DNA of 64,000 nucleotides from Medicago truncatula (taxonomy: Eukaryota; Streptophyta; Magnoliopsida; Fabales; Fabaceae), in assembly GCF_003473485.1 (NCBI RefSeq), contig NC_053044.1:36646091-36710090 (forward strand), given 5' to 3'. Of this stretch, positions 59,368-64,000 are shown in pieces (within the stretch, counting starts at the first letter, position 1; each line of letters starts with the position of its first letter). The notes below the pieces were generated by a model. That model saw nothing but the letters and a program-made list of their open reading frames with translations. It searched no databases and was not told the origin of the DNA. The translations under genes were made by a program, and so were the position numbers.

Positions 59368-59486
59368 ACTAAATTCTCAATATTTTTTTTGGTTGGAGTT
59401 GAATCCAGGCCTTACATATATTTTATATAGTGTTCATAATCCATATCAACTGAGTTAAATTTACGATGACACTAAATTCTCAATAT
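59368..59486 (-). mobile_element. Short SINE with perfect 16-bp TSD
   Basis: ACTAAATTCTCAATAT occurs at 59368-59383 and again at 59471-59486. The ~87-bp body between starts with a T run (the complement of the tail). On the minus strand it has AAATTTAACTCAGTTGATA (box-A-like) and CTGGATTCAACTCC (box-B-like). It lies just upstream of the F-box/kelch promoter. Confidence 0.85.
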
Positions 59487-59639
59487 ATTAATAGTAGAAA
59501 CTTATTTTGTTTTTCTATAAATAATATATGGTTGAATTTAAATTTCAGCATGACATGTGTGTGTTTGGTTTCTATTGTTTGTGAGACAAATTATCATTCA
59601 ATCTAAAAGGTAAATTTTTTTATATAAAAAATATTACTA

Positions 59640-59927
59640 CCTCCGTCCCTAATTATAAGATCCTTTTGAGAATTTTTTTGTCCCTTTTTATAAGATTTCT
59701 TTTCTATTTCCATCTACATTAATTATTTCTTTACATACATGTCCCTATTTATTATACATCTTTTTCTTCAATCAGCAATAAATAGAATGTTGAAAACATA
59801 AGCCAACCCTCTTTCTTAAAGGATAAAATTGTAAAAACAATAGTAATTACAAACATATTTAATACAAATATCCACTATCTTAATTCCCATTATTTTTTTA
59901 AAAGGATCTTATAATTAGGGACGGAGG
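59640..59927. mobile_element. Stowaway-like MITE with perfect 28-bp inverted ends
   Basis: CCTCCGTCCCTAATTATAAG and eight further bases at the left end are exactly complementary to the right end, which finishes at 59927. The flanks are TA (59638-59639 and 59928-59929). The 288-bp size is usual for the class. The perfect ends suggest a fairly recent copy. Confidence 0.8.
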
Positions 59928-60164
59928 TAATAAAAAAATAAAATCACATTCAGTTAGTTTGATTTGGATGTTGAATTTAAAAAATCTGTTTTTTTTTTTT
60001 CTTGAGGAATTTGATATGATAAAGTAATAGATTTCATGCAAAATATAACAAAGTAGAGGTGGAAAGTTTATATGATGAAGATCATGTTAAAAGAAGGGAG
60101 TTGATACATAAAATATTTGATAAAACTTATGTGTAATTTTTTGGATGCTTTTCGTGTAGTTCTT

Positions 60165-60660
60165 TACATAATGATTCAATGAATTGGTTTTATCTTGACT
60201 TCGTAATGAAAATGATGAATTTTTCTGTTATGTGGAGGGCTTGGATATCTGCATGTCTTAGGACTGTTACGAGATCAGTTCATGTCGTTGCCAACCTAAC
60301 TAATGAATTATCTATGAGTCGTGGGTTATGGCAAGTTGATCCTTTATCATCATTTTCATTTTTGTTTGCAGCATAAGGGTTTAATTCTTTATTTTCTAAG
60401 GTGGTTAGATTGGAAAGTTTCATGGATTTCAAGTGAGTAATAATAAAACATTCAAAGGTTCTCATCTTCAATTTGGAGACAATACATTGATTATCGGGAG
60501 GAAAATTTGGTGCAATATTCGTACAATTAAAGCTACTCTTTTGCTTTTTGAACCGTTATCTAGATTAAATGCGAACTTTCACAAAATTTGACTAGTTGTG
60601 GTTAATGTTGATAGATCATGCTTAAATGAGGGAGCCTTAATGTTTAATTGTAGGGAAATT
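60165..60660 (+). pseudogene. LINE reverse-transcriptase relic
   Basis: Translated blocks match plant non-LTR retrotransposon reverse transcriptase in order: NDSMNWFYLDFVMKMMNF, WRAWISACLRT, MSRGLWQVDPLSSFSFLFAA, then SHLQFGDNTLIIG and LLLFEPLSRLNANFHK. The catalytic F/YADD box reads FGDN at 60472-60483, so the active-site Asp pair is spoiled. An in-frame TAA lies at 60374-60376, a one-base loss at about 60433 shifts the frame, and a TGA follows NFHKI. The element is dead and lacks its endonuclease and 3' end. Confidence 0.75.
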
Positions 60661-60980
60661 CTATGGTAAAGTCATTTAATTGACTTTTTCGATGAAGTTA
60701 CCATACATCCAATAATAATGTGTCATATGTCATGTGTGCTGATTGTTGCATGGTATGTATTGTGTACCTGCTCAATATGTTCCATCGTAGATTATCTTTT
60801 TTGAACCATCAGATTAAACACATCACTAGTGTTATTGTGTTGTTTTTCACACTATATTTATTCCCTTTCTCCTTTTTGACTTTTTCTTCCTTCTATTTCA
60901 AAAAATATTTAAATAAACCATTTTATAAAAGCCACATTGGATAATCCTTTTTATAAAAAATATTTCATTATTAAAAATAA

Positions 60981-62402
60981 GGCAAAATTATATTAGAGGT
61001 CTTTTATCTTATTTATTTGTAACACTTTGGTCCTTTATCTATTTTTTTTTCCATTTAAGTCATTTATCTCTCATAAAAACACATATAAATCTTTTTTCTC
61101 ATTTTTTTCTAAAAAATACATAATTTTATTTTTTAAAATATATTTTTATTAAAAATAAAAAAAATCCAAAAATAAGATGAACATGTTCATCATCTTCATC
61201 TTCTTCTTTTAAATCTTCATCTTCTTCACTCGGATCTTCATCGTTTCCTTGAATCAAAAAAAAATTCTACACAAATATATGTTCAAATATCATAAATTTT
61301 TGTTATGTTCACCTCAAATCTTCTTCTAAACACAAAAATCAAAACTCAACTTCTAAATAATTAAATTAGGAATAACTTCCTTTAAAAAAAAATTAGGAAC
61401 AATAAATTGATAGTTGAGGTTCTACAAACTACTTTCAATTTAATACAAAGTTTCAATTGTCTCTTTATTCCATTTATGCTGCCATTGATATTGCTCATTC
61501 ACGATGCCATTGCTCATTCACGTTTCTAATTTAAATTATTTTTTCTATTTCATTTACGTTAGCTATTGCATCGTTTAGAACCTTGAGAACTTTGGTTTTA
61601 TGATTATTTAATTCCAATTATTGTTAGTCTCCATTGTTGTGTCAATTGAATTCCAAATTTCCAATCCCTATTAATTTTTAGAGAAATTCTTGTGTAGGAA
61701 CGAACCTAACCTATCATCCTTACAAACAACAAATTAAAACATGACACGTCGTTGTTTTCTTTTAAAATAATTATAAAAAAATAAATCAACTAGTCATTTC
61801 TCTCTCTCTCTCTCCACTCGTCATCTTCCATCACCATTCACCACCAACACCATTCATGGTGGAAAAACAACGACGTGTCATGTTTTAATTTGTTGTTTGT
61901 AAGGTTGATAGGTTAGGTTCGTTCCTACACAAGAATTTCTCTAATTTTTATTGTTGCTACATATCCCATTGAATTGGTTTCAGCACTTAATGTTTCAATT
62001 CCCTTATTTCCTTATTACTGCACTTACGTATACCATTGAATTAGATTTCCTGCTGCCGTGCCACTTTTTTCGCTATGTTGATTATTTAATTGGGTCGTAT
62101 CAATTCATTCGCAATTTTTTTTATTCAAGGAAGATGATGAAGATCCAATTGAAGAAGATGAAGATTTAAAGGAAGAAGATGAAGATGATGAACATGTTCA
62201 TCTTATTTATGAGAAAATTTCATTCTTTTCAAAAAAATCCATATAATTGTTTACTTTAAAAGTATAATATCTTTTTATTAGTAAATGAAATTAATACAAA
62301 TAAAAGTATGAGACAAATTAGGAATTAAATTACCAATTTTTTTAATAAGGGGACAAAATCTCAAATTTTTAAAACATAAGAGAAAAAAACTGCATTTAAG
62401 CC
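60981..62402. mobile_element. Inverted-repeat element with GAAGAT-rich arms
   Basis: The left arm at about 61175-61270 and the right arm at 62120-62212 are complementary for some 90 bp. On the plus strand the right arm reads AAGATGAAGATTTAAAGGAAG and then GATGATGAACATGTTCATC (cited in short pieces). The outer ends are weaker: GGCAAAATTATATT on the left and GGCTTAAATGCAG on the complement of the right. No clean target-site duplication was found. A younger 261-bp MITE sits inside it. The arms could encode an acidic Asp/Glu-rich peptide but no intact gene is visible. Confidence 0.6.
61672..61950. mobile_element. Mutator-like MITE, 261 bp, perfect 9-bp TSD, nested
   Basis: The element at 61681-61941 begins GAGAAATTCTTGTGTAGG and has inverted ends of about 78 bp with only one or two differences. 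It is flanked by TAATTTTTA at 61672-61680 and 61942-61950. The 9-bp duplication and long inverted repeats fit Mutator-like MITEs. The core includes a CTCTCTCTCTCT stretch near 61800. The high arm identity suggests recent insertion into the older surrounding element. Confidence 0.9.
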
Positions 62403-62594
62403 TTAATAATGTAATAATGCCTTTATTAATTGATCATTTTATTGATTGAAATCGTGTTGTACATTATTTGGAAAGAAACAAATCATGAAATTAATTAGAA
62501 TTATATATGAATTAATTACAATTTACAATCAAAAACCAACACAAATAGATAAATTGATTCCAAATGGCAATATGTTGTAAAAGTATGCATGGTG

Positions 62595-63190
62595 GAGCTG
62601 TCAAAATGGGCCGGGCCGAATGGGCGGGGCCGTTTAGCCGGAATAAATATAGGGTTTGGGTCTAAAATATTGAGCCCGAATTTTAATAGGGCTTTTTAGC
62701 CCGGCCCTTAAAAGTTCGGTACCTGTTAGGGCTAGCCCGAATGGGCCGCGGGTAGCCCGCATAACAAAAAAAAATCCTATAAATTATATATATTTTTCAA
62801 ATAATTATTTACTTATTTGATTATCAAAGTAAAAAACAAAAGTGAAAATTCAATGAATTAACACAAATATAAATGTAATATAAAATTATATTTATTCGTT
62901 TCGTTATTTATAGTTTTAAAGATTGAATATATAAATATCTATAACCATAACATATCTGATTTATTTAAAATCATTTTCCTCGTCGTTTTAGTTTACGACG
63001 TTTGTACGAAAATGTTTACAATTAATTTTTGTGCTAGACATTATTTAAACATATTAAAAATATTATTTATAAAAAATTATAGCAATGTTTTATATTACTT
63101 TTTTAAAATAAAAAAAATATAATTTTTAATACGGGCCGGCCCGTTTAGCCCGCGATCCGTGTAGGGCCGGGCTCAGGTAGTATATTTCAA
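62595..63190. repeat. GC-rich GGCCGGGCC/TAGCCCG repeat flanking AT-rich core
   Basis: The left segment at 62606-62765 holds many copies of AGCCCG, GGGCCG and CGGCCC, and the right segment at 63130-63175 reads GGGCCGGCCCGTTTAGCCCG. The two enclose about 360 bp of AT-rich DNA. Plants carry hAT-type non-autonomous elements of this style, but I could not define inverted ends or a duplication. Confidence 0.5.
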
Positions 63191-64000
63191 GTCCATTTTT
63201 CAACCTTTTTATTACTTCATCTTCTTCCTCCAGACGGGTCGCTACAACCCGGTTGAAAACCCATGCAACCCGAAATAAAAAACCATAACTTTAAGCTATT
63301 TCTTTAGCGACAACTCAATTTGAGCACATAATCATGTACGACAACAACAAACCATCAATAGCATCAACAATCTGGACAAAAAAATCAACATTATCATCGA
63401 CACCAAAATTAATTGCAACCCATATGGACAAAGTCAAATCTATAAAATCTTTAACACACGTAACTAAGAAGTTGTTCTTCCTTTACATCCGCGTTCTATC
63501 TCACAAATCCTTAAATTTCAACATCTTGAGAATGATTGCAAACTCTATGGTATGAGATGATGATTGATTTTTTTTATGCTGAGGGTGAAAATAAGCCAAA
63601 CGAATCAGTTCTAAACTACATTGGAAGACTTTGAAACAGTCAGGGTACTACAATTAAACTAATGTGATTAATTATATATATTTTTTAAAAATTAAGTAAT
63701 TTAATATATTTTTAATTTTTTGGGGTTTTTTTTTCTTTCTCATGAAGATGATGAATAAGTTGATGAAAATGATGAATGTATGATGAAGATGTTGTTAAAA
63801 ATCTGGAAGAGAGAAAATATGTAAATAAAGAAAGAGAAATAAATATGAGAGAGATGAATAAGTGATAGGGTGGAGAGAGAATTTAAATTAGACAAAAAAT
63901 TATGCGTAGATGCTGTACCATAATACCATAGAGGCCAAACAAATCTAACCATTAAGATCATGAAGTAAATCTGTCTATGGTGGAACATATGGAGCAAGTG
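63191..64000. other. Right edge, no gene seen
   Basis: This is AT-rich sequence. The frames at 63334-63555 and 63740-63997 (minus) have no recognised domain; the latter runs off a low-complexity Ser-rich stretch. Confidence 0.45.

Overview
The window is nuclear DNA of a flowering plant. It is AT-rich, most genes are split by GT-AG introns, several genes have introns in their 5' leaders, and there is a eukaryotic tRNA-Trp gene and many small plant transposons. Protein content and the style of the dispersed repeats point to a papilionoid legume, perhaps Medicago. The species call is inference; no species-specific marker was read directly.

Nine genes can be supported. From left to right they are: a rhomboid-family membrane protein (minus strand, 6817-8783); tRNA-Trp (plus, 8956-9027); phosphopantothenate-cysteine ligase of coenzyme A synthesis (plus, 10360-13296); an organelle-type J-domain co-chaperone (minus, 13943-16705); a TGA-type bZIP/DOG1 transcription factor (minus, 17765-19691); a glutaredoxin-DEP-DUF547 protein (plus, 28910-32247); a 1977-residue NT-C2/coiled-coil protein (plus, 44273-54657); and an F-box/kelch protein (minus, 56983-58419). 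The ninth, a PIF/Harbinger transposon with two decayed genes, lies at about 35.0-37.1 kb. For every split gene the proposed exons sum to a whole number of codons. The genes do not form an operon or one pathway: they are ordinary housekeeping, regulatory and ubiquitin-ligase functions. The order TGA, C2/coiled-coil, F-box/kelch resembles the Arabidopsis At1g22070, At1g22060, At1g22040 neighbourhood as I recall it, which would be conserved microsynteny.

The rest is intergenic DNA built from small transposons, several with readable target-site duplications (TSDs). They are Mutator-type elements with 9-bp TSDs, including a 1.5-kb one with an internal tandem duplication and a 261-bp one nested in a larger inverted-repeat element; hAT-like elements with 8-bp TSDs; three Stowaway-like elements with TA TSDs; and four tRNA-derived SINEs with duplications of 11-16 bp plus one probable SINE. 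There is also a decayed LINE reverse transcriptase and LTR fragments, some arranged head-to-head inside introns.

The most notable protein-level observations are a rhomboid whose catalytic histidine position reads serine, a TGA factor lacking the two redox cysteines of TGA1 and with an altered basic region, and three tandem 56-residue (8-heptad) repeats in the coiled-coil protein. I found no convincing wholly new biological system.
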